Source: Saccharomonospora glauca K62 (GTDB lineage: Bacteria > Actinomycetota > Actinomycetes > Mycobacteriales > Pseudonocardiaceae). Taken from it: a stretch of DNA of 64,000 nt. The notes beneath the pieces are model-generated. The model was not told where the DNA came from. It was given only the letters and a program-made list of their open reading frames with translations, and did not search any database. A program made the translations under genes and the position numbers. The DNA lies in assembly GCF_000243395.2 (NCBI RefSeq), contig NZ_CM001484.1, positions 1,227,568-1,291,567 of the forward strand, written 5' to 3'. This document shows, in pieces, positions 19,350-28,012 of this stretch (positions are counted from its first letter, which is position 1; each line of letters opens with the position of its first letter).

Positions 19350-19559
19350 TCACGACGTGGGGGTCGGTCTTCCGGCCGTGGGTTCCTCGTCGGCCCGTCG
19401 GGGCCGCGGCGACTGGAGTTCGTTCGCCTCCCGTTGCTGCTCGATCGCCTCCACGAGTTCGCTCTGGCTCATGTGCGCCACGAACGGGATGCCCTCCCGG
19501 TGCGCGGTCTCGGCCAGTTCTCCCAACGTCTTGTCGTGCAGGTCCTGCTCGTCCGGCAT
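19350..19559 (-). CDS. Small protein with Rho-N/SAP-like helix pair
   Basis: A 69-residue protein. The core LGELAETAHREGIPFVAHMSQSELVEAIEQQ resembles the two-helix Rho-termination-factor N-terminal or SAP-like motif, which binds nucleic acid in some proteins. GGAGG stands about five bases before the ATG at 19559. The C terminus is Pro/Arg-rich and probably disordered. Divergent from the site-2 protease gene 86 bases away. Function not known. Confidence 0.6.
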   Translation of the reverse strand: MPDEQDLHDKTLGELAETAHREGIPFVAHMSQSELVEAIEQQREANELQSPRPRRADEEPTAGRPTPTS

Positions 19560-19645
19560 TGTCGTCCTCCGTGTCTGATGATTTCCGCTTCCGGGTAACC
19601 CACACGGTGGAGCGTTAACCCGTCGGACGCTGCTGGAGGCGTCAC

Positions 19646-20803
19646 ATGTCGTCAACGTTCAAGCTCGGCACCATCGCGGGTATCCGGATAGGCGCTCACT
19701 GGAGCGTGCTCGGCATCCTCCTCATCCTCGTGGTCGGGCTCGGCTTCCGGAGCTGGCCCGTGCTCCTGCCCGGTTACTCCGGCGGCGCCTACGTCGCCGC
19801 GGCGCTCGTGGCGGCCCTGTTTTTCCTGGCCTCGCTGCTCGCGCACGAACTCGCGCACGCCGTGGTCGCGCGGCGGCAGGGCATCGAGGTGCGGGACATC
19901 ACCCTGTGGCTGCTCGGCGGTCTCGCCGCGTTGCGCAACGAGGCGCGCACTCCCGCGGCCGACCTGCGGGTCGCGGTCGCGGGTCCGTTGGCCAGCGTGG
20001 TCGCCGGTGCCCTGTTCGGCGCGCTCGCGTGGCTGCTCGTCGCGGTGGACGCTCCGACGCTCGTGGTGATGGTGGCGGTCTATCTCGCGGTGTTGAACGC
20101 GGTGCTGGCCGTGTTCAACCTCGTGCCCGCCGCGCCACTGGACGGCGGGCGCATCCTCCGGGCCGCGCTGTGGGCGTGGAAGGGCGACCGCGAGCGCGCG
20201 GCCGTCTGGAGTGCTCGCGCGGGCCGGGGTTTCGGCATCGCGTTGATCCTGTTGGGCGCGTGGCAACTGCTGTTCGCGGGCAGCGGCAGCGGGCTGTGGT
20301 GGATGGTGATCGGGCTGTTCATCGTCACCGTCGCGGGCGCCGAGGAACGGCAGGCACGACTGGGCGGCAGTCTCGGGGACGTCCGGGTGGCCGAGGTGAT
20401 GACTCCCGAGCCCGACACCACCGACGCGGCCCTGTCGGTTCACGACTTCCTGCACGACGTGGCGCTCACGCGGCGGCACTCCGCGTTCCCGGTGGTCGAC
20501 TCGGCGGGGCACGTGCAGGGGCTGGTCACGTTGAACCGGCTGCGGTCCGTGCCGGTCGACGAACGCGACACCACCAGTGTGCGTGCGATCGCGTGTCCGA
20601 TGGAGGACGTTCCGAAGGCCACGCCCGACGAACCGCTGAGCCGGTTGCTGCCCGAACTCCGGGACGCGCCGGACGGCCGGGCGCTCGTGTTCGAGGCCGA
20701 GCGGCTGGTCGGCATCGTCACCCCCACCGACGTCAGCCGAGCCGTGACGGTGCGCGGGCTCGTCGCCGACGAGGTCGCCGTGCGGCCCGGTACGGCGGGG
20801 TGA
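19646..20803 (+). CDS. Site-2 protease family zinc metalloprotease with C-terminal CBS domains
   Basis: A 385-residue M50 intramembrane protease that cleaves proteins inside the membrane, often releasing sigma factors from anti-sigma factors. Seen: about six transmembrane helices in residues 1-230, zinc ligands HELAH at 67-71 and the third ligand in LDGGRI at 165-170, then a cytoplasmic pair of CBS domains (about 240-370; DVRVAEVMTPEPDTT and VGIVTPTDV). Known: this is the S2P class with CBS domains, thought to sense adenosyl nucleotides. TGGAGG lies seven bases before the ATG. Its substrate is not encoded next to it. Confidence 0.9.
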   Translation: MSSTFKLGTIAGIRIGAHWSVLGILLILVVGLGFRSWPVLLPGYSGGAYVAAALVAALFFLASLLAHELAHAVVARRQGIEVRDITLWLLGGLAALRNEARTPAADLRVAVAGPLASVVAGALFGALAWLLVAVDAPTLVVMVAVYLAVLNAVLAVFNLVPAAPLDGGRILRAALWAWKGDRERAAVWSARAGRGFGIALILLGAWQLLFAGSGSGLWWMVIGLFIVTVAGAEERQARLGGSLGDVRVAEVMTPEPDTTDAALSVHDFLHDVALTRRHSAFPVVDSAGHVQGLVTLNRLRSVPVDERDTTSVRAIACPMEDVPKATPDEPLSRLLPELRDAPDGRALVFEAERLVGIVTPTDVSRAVTVRGLVADEVAVRPGTAG

Positions 20804-20812
20804 CCCGGACGT

Positions 20813-21868
20813 TCACGCCCGTTTGCCGACCCCCGTGGCCAGCTCGCCGAGCCTGCCTCCCCTGACGGAGGAAGCCAGGGGCGGGGTCCGGCCTCCGGCG
20901 TGCTCCCGCAGTCCGGCGAGCCACTCGGTGATGGCCTCGGTCGCCGAGTGCCGAGGTCGCCAGCCGAGTTCCGTGCGGGCTCGCGTGGTGTCCATCAGCG
21001 GCAGCCGCACCAACGCGTCGAACAACTGTGGTGAGGCGGGCACGAGCCGAAGCGTCCACGCCGCCGCCAGGGCCGCGCGCAGCAGCCACGTCGGCGTCGG
21101 CACCGGGCGCGCATCCAGCAGCCGGGCGAGCAGCGCTCCGTCGACGACCTCGTCGGCGGCCACGTTGAACGCTCCCCGCACGTCACGGGTCACGGCCGAC
21201 CGGAACGCCTCGCCGACGTCGGAGGCATGCACGACCTGCATGCGCAACGACGGCGAGTTCGGCACCACCGGGAGGACACCCGGCCGCAGGAGACTCGTGG
21301 GCACGAACGGGCCCAGGAACAGTCTCCGTTGTTCGGAGGCCGCTTCCCGTTGGAAGACGAATCCCGGTCGAATGCGCACCACGCGAATGGCCTCGTGTTC
21401 GGCCTCGAACGCGTCGAGCACCCGTTCGAGATAGGCCTTCTCACGGGTGTACGCCGCTGCCGGCCAGCCGTGCGTGGGCCAGTCCTCGGCCACGCGGCGA
21501 TCCTTGGGGCCGGGGGAGTAGGCCCCCACCGACGACGAGTACACGAGCGCGGGCACCGCACAGCGAGCGACGGCCTCGAACACGCGCAGGCTGCCCAGGA
21601 CGTTCGTCCGCCACGTCGTCACCGGGTCGCGGGTCGGTTGGAACAGCCACGCGAGGTGGACGACGGCGTCGGCGTCGGCGAACACCGAGTCGAGCGCGTC
21701 GTCCTCCGCCTTGCTCAGGTCCATCTGCCGGACGGTCGTCTTCGGGGACGACCACCGGGGCGTGCGGCGGGCGAGGCCGACGATCGACTCGACCGTCGGA
21801 TCGTCGGCGAGCGCACGGACCACGCTGGTGCCGAGGTTGCCGGTCGCGCCGGTCACAACGACACGCAT
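20813..21868 (-). CDS. NAD-dependent epimerase/dehydratase family protein
   Basis: A 351-residue extended SDR. Seen: VVVTGATGNLGTSVVRAL (GATGNLG, residues 6-12), ADAVVHLAWLF, YSSSVGAY with the catalytic Tyr probably in PAAAYTREKAYLE. The last 30 residues (GGRTPPLASSVRGGRLGELA) look disordered. Substrate unknown: it resembles the reductase-type SDRs found beside START-like proteins rather than sugar-cluster epimerases. It is downstream of, and on the same strand as, an SRPBCC gene five bases away, so they form an operon. Convergent with the site-2 protease gene. Confidence 0.82.
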   Translation of the reverse strand: MRVVVTGATGNLGTSVVRALADDPTVESIVGLARRTPRWSSPKTTVRQMDLSKAEDDALDSVFADADAVVHLAWLFQPTRDPVTTWRTNVLGSLRVFEAVARCAVPALVYSSSVGAYSPGPKDRRVAEDWPTHGWPAAAYTREKAYLERVLDAFEAEHEAIRVVRIRPGFVFQREAASEQRRLFLGPFVPTSLLRPGVLPVVPNSPSLRMQVVHASDVGEAFRSAVTRDVRGAFNVAADEVVDGALLARLLDARPVPTPTWLLRAALAAAWTLRLVPASPQLFDALVRLPLMDTTRARTELGWRPRHSATEAITEWLAGLREHAGGRTPPLASSVRGGRLGELATGVGKRA

Positions 21869-21873
21869 GTCGA

Positions 21874-22305
21874 CTACCGCGTGGTCTCGGTCCGGTCCCG
21901 GACCAGCGCCGAGAGCCGGTCGAGGGCCTGCTCGATCCTGCTGTCCACGGAGGCGGTGTGCTCACCGCCCAGCGTCTCCGGTGCCCCGCCCTCGAACTTC
22001 ACGTGCAACGTGGCGAGGGTGTTGGAGCCGCCGTTGGTGTGCGGCTCGATCTGGAGCCAGCCTTCGTATCCGGTGTCCGTGCCGCCCCACCGCAGGCGCA
22101 TCCGATCCCGGTCGGTGTCGACGTAGCCCGTCTCGTCGTGGACGTCGCTGCCGCTGGCCACCCGCGCGTGCAGGGTGCCCTCGCCCTCCGGCTCCACCTC
22201 CACGCCCTCGGGCGTCCAGCTGTCCAGGGACGTCATCGACGAGGCGATGTCGAAGACGGTGCGGGGGTCGGCGTCGATGACTCGGGTGTGCTCGAAATCG
22301 GTCAT
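21874..22305 (-). CDS. SRPBCC (START-like) family protein
   Basis: A 143-residue protein of the polyketide-cyclase/START-like fold, which binds hydrophobic ligands. Seen: FEHTRVIDADPRTVFDIASS at the N terminus, a mid beta-strand block (MRLRWGGTDTGYEGWLQIEP) and a C-terminal long helix (SRIEQALDRLSALVRDR). Five bases from the downstream SDR gene. ATG at 22305; the ribosome-binding site is weak (CCAGG). The ligand is unknown. Confidence 0.78.
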   Translation of the reverse strand: MTDFEHTRVIDADPRTVFDIASSMTSLDSWTPEGVEVEPEGEGTLHARVASGSDVHDETGYVDTDRDRMRLRWGGTDTGYEGWLQIEPHTNGGSNTLATLHVKFEGGAPETLGGEHTASVDSRIEQALDRLSALVRDRTETTR

Positions 22306-22364
22306 GTGCCTGGCATACCCGTGCCGGACGAAGCTATACCGGTGGTGCGGAGGTGGCGTCGTCG

Positions 22365-23237
22365 TCAGGTCATGCCCCGCAGCACCAGGGACGGTGGGCG
22401 CGTGCCCCGGATGCTGGCCACCATGTCCACCACCTGCCGGGTGCGGCGCACCTCGTGCGCGCGGAACACCGCCGCGCCCTCCCAGGCCGCCACGGCCGTC
22501 GCCGCGAGCGTGCCGTCGACGCGGTCGTGGAGCTCGGCGCCGAGGGTCTCCCCGATGAAGTCCTTGTTCGACAGCGCGAGCAGCACCGGCCACGGGGTGG
22601 AGGTGAGTTCCCGGAGCCTGCGCAGCAGTTCGAGGCCGTGCCAGGTGTTCTTGCCGAAGTCGTGGGTCGGGTCGATGAGGATGCCTCCCCTGGGCACGCC
22701 GAGTGCGGCCACGTGTTCGGCGCGTTTGGTGACCTCTTCGGCCACGGCGGCCACCACGTCGTCGTACTCGACGCGGTGCGGCAGGGTCCGGGGAGCGGCG
22801 CCCCCGGTGTGGGAGCACACGTAACCCGCGCCGAACTCGGCGGCCACCTCGGCCAGTGCGGGGTCGGCCGCCTGCCACGTGTCGTTGAGGAGGTCGGCGC
22901 CCGCCTCGCACACCCGCCTGCCGACCTCCGCGCGCCAGGTGTCCACGCTGATGAGCAGGTCGGGATGGCGGTCTCGGACCGCGGCCACCACGGGCACCAC
23001 CCGGCGGATCTCCTCGGTCACGGACACGTCGGCGCCCGGTCCGGCCTTCACCCCGCCGATGTCGACGATGTCGGCTCCCTCCGCGACGGCGGCGTCCACG
23101 GCGCGCACCGCCGAGTCGAGGGCGTAGGTGGCTCCTCGGTCGTAGAACGAGTCGGGAGTCCGGTTGACGATGGCCATGACGAGAGCCCGGTTGCGCTCCA
23201 CCACGCGGCCACGGCAATGCAGGGTCACCACGAGCAC
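22365..23237 (-). CDS. folP: Dihydropteroate synthase (FolP2-like)
   Basis: A 290-residue TIM-barrel enzyme of the DHPS family that condenses p-aminobenzoate with dihydropterin pyrophosphate in folate synthesis. Seen: AIVNRTPDSFYDRG (pterin and pyrophosphate loops), ADIVDIGGVKAGPGA, the barrel strand ISVDTWRAEV, LNDTWQAADP, GILIDPTHDFGKNT and the C-terminal RAHEVRRTRQVVDM. Length fits. The motif style matches the second actinobacterial paralogue (FolP2), whose synthase activity in mycobacteria is disputed; the canonical DGG and S-F-S positions differ from FolP1. GTG at 23237; other GTGs follow at once, so the exact start is uncertain. Confidence 0.85.
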   Translation of the reverse strand: MLVVTLHCRGRVVERNRALVMAIVNRTPDSFYDRGATYALDSAVRAVDAAVAEGADIVDIGGVKAGPGADVSVTEEIRRVVPVVAAVRDRHPDLLISVDTWRAEVGRRVCEAGADLLNDTWQAADPALAEVAAEFGAGYVCSHTGGAAPRTLPHRVEYDDVVAAVAEEVTKRAEHVAALGVPRGGILIDPTHDFGKNTWHGLELLRRLRELTSTPWPVLLALSNKDFIGETLGAELHDRVDGTLAATAVAAWEGAAVFRAHEVRRTRQVVDMVASIRGTRPPSLVLRGMT

Positions 23238-23274
23238 GACCCTAGCCGCGGTCCGCGGTCGAGGTGGCGCGGCG

Positions 23275-23886
23275 TCAGATCCAGCCTTCCTCCCAGGCCC
23301 GGCGGGCGGCTTCGTATCGGGTGGACACGCCGAGTTTGCTCATGGCCGACGACAGGTAGTTGCGGACCGTGCCGGGGGCGAGGTGCGCCCGTTCGGCGAT
23401 GGCCCCCACCGTGCTCCCCGTGTGCGCGTACCGCAGCAGCTCCAGCTCCCGTTCGGTGAGCGGGCAGCTCGACGCCGTCAGGGCGGACGCGGCGATCTCC
23501 GGATCCACGTACCGTCTGCCGGCGTGGACGTCCCGCAGGATCTCCGCGAGGCGACTCGCGGCCGTGGTCTTGGGCACGAACCCGCGCACCCCACTGGCCA
23601 GCGCGCGTTTCAACACTCCGGGGCGGGCGTGCCGGGTGACGATCACGATGGGGATGTCGAGTTCGGCGCGGACGCGGCTCGCCGCGTCGAGCCCGTCGGA
23701 GCGCGGCATCTCCAGGTCGAACACCGCCAGGTCGGGCCGGGTGCGCAGCACGAGTTCGACGGCCGTGTCGCCGTCCCCGGCCTGGCCCACGACCTCGATG
23801 TCGTCCTCCAGGTCGAGCAGTGTGGCCAACGCGCCGCGAATCAGGTCCTCGTCGTCGGCGAGTACGATGCGGATCAGTTGCCTCAC
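23275..23886 (-). CDS. LuxR/NarL-type response regulator (DesR-like)
   Basis: A 203-residue regulator. Seen: receiver domain with DDED at 11-14, phospho-acceptor D57 in AVFDLEMPRSDG, and VPKTT near residue 105, then a LuxR-type HTH (LTERELELLRYAHTGSTVGAIAERAHLAPGTV about 145-180). Partner of the adjacent histidine kinase, with which it shares a GTGA overlap. Known: DesR-type regulators activate an ABC efflux gene beside them; here only a decayed ATPase gene remains upstream of the kinase. Confidence 0.9.
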   Translation of the reverse strand: MRQLIRIVLADDEDLIRGALATLLDLEDDIEVVGQAGDGDTAVELVLRTRPDLAVFDLEMPRSDGLDAASRVRAELDIPIVIVTRHARPGVLKRALASGVRGFVPKTTAASRLAEILRDVHAGRRYVDPEIAASALTASSCPLTERELELLRYAHTGSTVGAIAERAHLAPGTVRNYLSSAMSKLGVSTRYEAARRAWEEGWI

Positions 23887-25079
23887 CTCCGCACGGGCGC
23901 GTGACCGCCCAGTTCGAACAGCGTCTCGGCACCATCCTCGATCACGCGGCTTTCCACGTCACCGTCGAGAGCGGCGAATCGTTCGCGAAGCCCGGCGATA
24001 CCGCTGCCGGGCTGGGAGTTCCGGGGGAGCACCCCGTCGTTGACCAGGCGGACACGGGCCGTGGCGTGATCCGACTCCAACGTCAGCTCGCAGCGAGTGG
24101 CCTGGCTGTGCCGGAGGATGTTCGTGGTGCCCTCCCGGATCAACGCGCCGAACAACGCCTGGAGCGGGGGCGGCACGTCCCGCACGTCGCCGTGTACCCG
24201 CGTGTCGATGCCCGCGGCACCGAGGATGTCCACGGCGTTGCCGATCTCCCGGCGCAGGTCGGTGCCCCGGTAACCGTGCACGACCCGGCGGGTGTCCTTC
24301 AACGCCGTGCGAGCGAGTTCGGTGAGCTCCGCGGCGTGGGCCCTGGCGGCCTCGTCGTCCCGTCCGATGAGACGTTCGGTCAGCTCACCCTTGAGCATGA
24401 TCGCTTGGAGGTGGTGTCCCTGGATGTCGTGCAGGTCCGCGGCGAACCGCAGGCGTTCCTTGGCCACGGCGAGTTCCTCGGCGACCGCACGGGACTCGTC
24501 GATCCGCACGACCATGTCCCAAAACCACACCTGGGTGACGTCGAGGGCGGCGAAGCACAGGACGAAGGCGGCGGCCATCGCCGCCAGGAACCACGGGAAC
24601 CAGCTGTCCGATGCCGCTTCGCGATAGGGCCACGCCAGCAGACAGGCCCCCGCCGCCATGAGCGCCATGAAGAAGCTCGTCGAGCGACGTCGGCCCTTGA
24701 CCGTGTCGAGCACCACGCCCCCGGCGAGCAGTCCGGGAAGGAACGCCCACGAGATGGGGTTGGGCACGACGGCGACGGCGTAGCCCCAGGCGGCCGCGGC
24801 GGACGCGAAGGTCACGGCGTGCTCGACGCTGGGGCCGGACGGAGGGGGGTCGCGCCGCAACCCGCGGTTGACGAACCGCGCGCGCTGCACGATCGTCAGG
24901 ACCGTCACCAGGGCCGTGACCACGAGCAGGGTGGGGGACACGGTGCCGCCGATCGCGAGCTGCAGTCCCGGAATCACGGCGAGATAACTCAGCAGGACCA
25001 ACGACCACCACGTGTACTTGCGCAGTCGCCGCATTCCCGTGCCGATGCCGGAATCCTCGCCACTCACGTCACGGAGCAT
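23883..25079 (-). CDS. Membrane histidine kinase (DesK/HisKA_3 type)
   Basis: A 398-residue sensor. Seen: four to six membrane helices in residues 20-180, a HisKA_3 phospho-acceptor helix with ADLHDIQGHHLQ (His217) and a C-terminal GHKL ATPase (LIREGTTNILRHSQATR, N-box; GSGIAGLRERF, G-box). ATG at 25079 is seven bases after GGAG. It is divergent from the degraded ABC ATPase gene across 111 bases. Known: this class senses membrane state or drug stress; here its output is uncertain since the adjoining transporter is broken. Confidence 0.9.
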   Translation of the reverse strand: MLRDVSGEDSGIGTGMRRLRKYTWWSLVLLSYLAVIPGLQLAIGGTVSPTLLVVTALVTVLTIVQRARFVNRGLRRDPPPSGPSVEHAVTFASAAAAWGYAVAVVPNPISWAFLPGLLAGGVVLDTVKGRRRSTSFFMALMAAGACLLAWPYREAASDSWFPWFLAAMAAAFVLCFAALDVTQVWFWDMVVRIDESRAVAEELAVAKERLRFAADLHDIQGHHLQAIMLKGELTERLIGRDDEAARAHAAELTELARTALKDTRRVVHGYRGTDLRREIGNAVDILGAAGIDTRVHGDVRDVPPPLQALFGALIREGTTNILRHSQATRCELTLESDHATARVRLVNDGVLPRNSQPGSGIAGLRERFAALDGDVESRVIEDGAETLFELGGHAPVRR

Positions 25080-25190
25080 AACCCGCTCCCGCGCCGATGA
25101 CAGATGTCATGTCGAGGCCGGGAAATTCGCATGTGGACCGTTGACACCCGGCTCCACCGGGGCGGTTCGGAAGGTGTGAGGGCCGGCGAC

Positions 25191-25790
25191 ATGAGCGAGA
25201 CAGTGGGGGCGGCACGGGACCCGCGCGGTGCCCACGGCGATTTCGTTGCCGGGCACGAACGGAGCGGGCGAGATGACGATGGGCACGCTGGAGAGGCATC
25301 GGCCTCCCCGGCGGGCACGGTGTGCGTGCTCGGCCGTGAGCCGTTCCGGGACGCGTGTTCGTGCACCGCCGCTGCGGGATCATGCTGCGGTCCGGAGGGT
25401 TCGCGGGCGATCTCACCGCGCGGGAGACGGCGAGGATGTGGAATCGGGTGATCGCTCGGAAATCCACTGTGGACGCCTCGCGCGAACGACGGGGCTCGCC
25501 CCTCGTGCCGGTGTGCGGGTGAAGCAGCTCTCGGGAGGGGAGAAGCACGGGCCGGACCCGGTGCTCGCCACTCTCGGCGGCCCGGAGGTGCTGTTCCTCG
25601 ACGAACCGACCACGGGGCTCGATCCGGAGTCGCGGCAAGCCACGTGGGAGTTGGTGGGGAGCTGCTCGCCGGTGGCGCCACGATCGTGCTGACCTCGCAC
25701 TACCTGGAGGAGGCCGAGTGGCTTGCACACCGGTTGGCGATCATGCACCAGGGCGAGGGCGACGCCCGGCAAGCTCGCGCCGCTCGTGGC
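25191..25790 (+). pseudogene. ABC transporter ATPase, decayed (frameshifted and internally deleted)
   Basis: Fragments of an ABC-2-type multidrug ATPase in several frames. From the ATG at 25191: MSETVGAARDPRGAHGDFVA matches the usual start, but the frame is then lost; NGAGEMT at about 25260 is the Walker A loop with the essential Lys changed to Glu; VLGREPFRD at about 25330, CGIM then FAGDLTARETARMWN at about 25400, RVKQLSGGEK at about 25525 (signature), EVLFLDEPTTGLDPESR at about 25590 (Walker B), and GATIVLTSHYLEEAEW, shifted again, at about 25700. At least three frameshifts and a deletion between DFVA and the Walker A. No intact permease follows. It probably once served the adjacent DesK/DesR pair. 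Confidence 0.85.
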
Positions 25791-26078
25791 GGTGATCGGG
25801 TTCGGTACGGCGACCACCGGGGTCGCGTCGTGGGGGAGCCGGCCCGGACCGTGGTTATCGCCGGTGCTCTTCGGCCTCGTCGGCACCGCCGTCCGGGCGG
25901 CGCCGGACCCGGCCGAGGGCTTGATCCCGGTGCGGTCGCCCTCGGCGGTCCGGTCGTCCGGGCGGTCCTCGGGTGGCCGCGGCGAAGCGGTACTTCCGTC
26001 GGGAACCGCGTCACTGACCCCCGTCCCGGCTCGTGGACGGACGACCACCACCACGCCGACCGCGGTTTCCTCCGCCGG
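25791..26078. other. Non-coding remnant, possible membrane-gene relic
   Basis: No supported gene. A short frame from about 25770 contains a hydrophobic run (PLVAVIGFGTATTGVAS ... LSPVLFGLVGTAV) that may be all that is left of a permease or second kinase; it is not tied to any start codon with a ribosome-binding site. Confidence 0.4.
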
Positions 26079-26909
26079 TCAGGCCGAGGTCTTGCGCGCC
26101 ACCCCCGCCACCGCACGCGACCGAGCGGGGTCACCGACGAACGGCGCGTCGGGGCGCCACTCCGGCACCCACACCAGGCCGGGTTCGAGCAGTTCGAAGT
26201 CGCCGAAGAACTCCGCGATCTGCTCGCGGTTGCGAAGGCCGCTGCTGCCCGGCACCGCCACCTTGGAGCGGTAGTCGTCGCTGATCTTGCCGAACGCCTC
26301 CTTCGCCTGTTCGTCCCCGCTGTCGAGGCAGGCGTGGGAGAGCACCAGCAGGCTGCCGGGGGCGAGCTGGTCCCGGTAGTACGCCAGCACCTTCTCGGGT
26401 TCCTGTTCCGCGGGCAGCAGGTGCAGCAGCGCCACCGTCAGCAGGCAGATCGGTTTCTCGGGGTCGATGCCCTCGGCCAGCACCCGCTCCCACAGCTTCG
26501 GCCCGTCGAAGAAATCACCGGCCAGCGCGCGGTGCCGGGCCGGGTCGGCGGTGTCCTCCAGCAGGATCTGGGCGTGGGCGTGGGCCACCGGCTCGTTGTC
26601 GATGTAGACGACACGGCATTCGCCGGGCGCCACTTCGTCGGCGATCTCGTGCACGTTGCCCTGGGTGGGCAAACCACTGCCGATGTCGACGAACTGGCGG
26701 ATGCCGCTGGACGCCGCGAACCGCACGGCACGGCCGAGGAAGGCCCGGTTCGCCCGAGCCGCCTCCCGGATCTCCGGGGCGCGGGCGAGCTGCTTCTCGG
26801 CAAACTCACGGTCGATGGCGTAGTTGTTGGACCCGCCGAGCCAGTAGTCGTAGACCCGGCCGGAGGAAGGGCGGCTCAGGTCGAGGTCGAGGATTCTGCG
26901 ATCGGACAC
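26079..26909 (-). CDS. SAM-dependent methyltransferase, DUF574 type
   Basis: A 276-residue actinobacterial methyltransferase-fold protein. Seen: the family's N-terminal hallmark SGRVYDYWLGGSNNYAIDRE (about 17-36), SAM site FVDIGSGLPTQGNVHE (about 73-88), VVYIDNEPVAHAHA and a C-terminal FELLEPGLVWVPEWRP. GTG at 26909. Known: these proteins are very abundant in Streptomyces relatives, often in conservons or beside regulators, and their substrates are mostly unknown. It is a single gene; convergent neighbour on the left is the remnant region. Confidence 0.88.
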   Translation of the reverse strand: MSDRRILDLDLSRPSSGRVYDYWLGGSNNYAIDREFAEKQLARAPEIREAARANRAFLGRAVRFAASSGIRQFVDIGSGLPTQGNVHEIADEVAPGECRVVYIDNEPVAHAHAQILLEDTADPARHRALAGDFFDGPKLWERVLAEGIDPEKPICLLTVALLHLLPAEQEPEKVLAYYRDQLAPGSLLVLSHACLDSGDEQAKEAFGKISDDYRSKVAVPGSSGLRNREQIAEFFGDFELLEPGLVWVPEWRPDAPFVGDPARSRAVAGVARKTSA

Positions 26910-26971
26910 ACGGCGAGCGTAGCGAAAGGATCACCCGATCGTGCACCTCTGTCCGGAGGTGTCGAATACGG

Positions 26972-27004
26972 AAAAAGGGCCACCGGGAATGGTCCGGTGG
27001 CCCC
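26972..27004 (-). terminator. Rho-independent terminator of the sugar-transport operon
   Basis: Perfect 10-bp stem GGGCCACCGG (26977-26986) and CCGGTGGCCC (26994-27003) with a seven-base loop; on the minus strand it ends in a run of five U (26976 to 26972). It lies 16 bases past the stop of the substrate-binding protein gene, at the end of a seven-gene leftward operon. Confidence 0.85.
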
Positions 27005-27019
27005 TTCGCGAGTTCGACC

Positions 27020-27979
27020 TCACTCGTAGAGCGCGGCCCGGATCTTCTCGTCGTCGATGTTGCTCTTGTCGTACCAGTAGAAGTTGGTGTCGATCCGCTT
27101 CGGAAGTTCCTCACCCTGGATGGCCTTCATGGCCGAGGCCACGAGTTGTCGTCCCATGTCGAGGGGGTCCTGGGTGACCGCGCCGGTCATCTCCCCGCTG
27201 CGGATGGCATCGATCTGGGCCTGGCCCGAGTCGAACCCGACCACGGTGAGACCTTCCTTGCCGCTTTCGCGGACACCGTTGATCACACCGATCGCCGAGC
27301 CCTCGTTGGAGGCGTAGATGCCGTCGAGGTCCGGGTTCGCCGAGATGATCGACTTGGTGATGTTGGCCGATTCGAGCTGGTCACCGCCTCCGTACTGGGG
27401 GTCGAGCACGGTGATGCCCGGCGCGTTGGCCTCCATCCACTCGCGGAAGCCGTCGCGGCGGTCGATGCCCGAGCGGCTGGTCTGGTCGTGCACCACCATC
27501 GCGACCTTGCCCTTGCCGCCCAACTCCTCGGCCATGTGTTCGGCGGCCTCGGCGGCGGCGGCCTTGTTGTCGGTGGCCACGGTGGTCACCGGGATGTCGC
27601 TGTCCACGCCGGAGTCGAAGGCGATCACCGGGATTCCCCGGGCCTGCGCCTGCTCCAGAATCGGGGCGGCCGCCTTGCTGTCCAACGCCGCGAAACCGAT
27701 CGCGTCGGGGCTCTTGGCGAGGTCGTTGGTGAGCATGTCGAGCTGTTCCTCGACGTCCTGCTCGGTCGCGGGGCCGACGAACGTCACGCGCGCCCCGAGC
27801 TCGGCCGCCTTCTCCTCGGCCCCTTGCTTCACCGCCTGCCAGAACTGGTGCTGGAAGCCCTTCGACACGATGGCGATGTAGGGCTGGTCGCCCCCGCCGC
27901 CGGAGCCCGAACCGCACGCGGTGAGCGTCAGTCCCAGCGTGGCCGCCGCGGCCAGCGCTGCGAGCCTGGTGAACCTCAT
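27020..27979 (-). CDS. Sugar ABC transporter substrate-binding lipoprotein (RbsB-like)
   Basis: A 319-residue periplasmic-binding-protein-like lipoprotein of the ribose/pentose class, anchored outside the membrane. Seen: signal peptide with lipobox LTAC (Cys22), then YIAIVSKGFQHQFWQAVKQGA, the sugar-binding type I fold with GIPVIAFDSGVDSD, DQTSRSGIDRRDGF and VVGFDSGQAQIDAI. Last gene of the operon, following the permease by 33 bases. With the catabolic genes upstream, the ligand is probably L-fucose or a similar 6-deoxyhexose (inferred). Confidence 0.88.
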   Translation of the reverse strand: MRFTRLAALAAAATLGLTLTACGSGSGGGGDQPYIAIVSKGFQHQFWQAVKQGAEEKAAELGARVTFVGPATEQDVEEQLDMLTNDLAKSPDAIGFAALDSKAAAPILEQAQARGIPVIAFDSGVDSDIPVTTVATDNKAAAAEAAEHMAEELGGKGKVAMVVHDQTSRSGIDRRDGFREWMEANAPGITVLDPQYGGGDQLESANITKSIISANPDLDGIYASNEGSAIGVINGVRESGKEGLTVVGFDSGQAQIDAIRSGEMTGAVTQDPLDMGRQLVASAMKAIQGEELPKRIDTNFYWYDKSNIDDEKIRAALYE

Positions 27980-28012
27980 GACCAGATCTCCTTTGTTCCG
28001 GTGGATGGGCGG

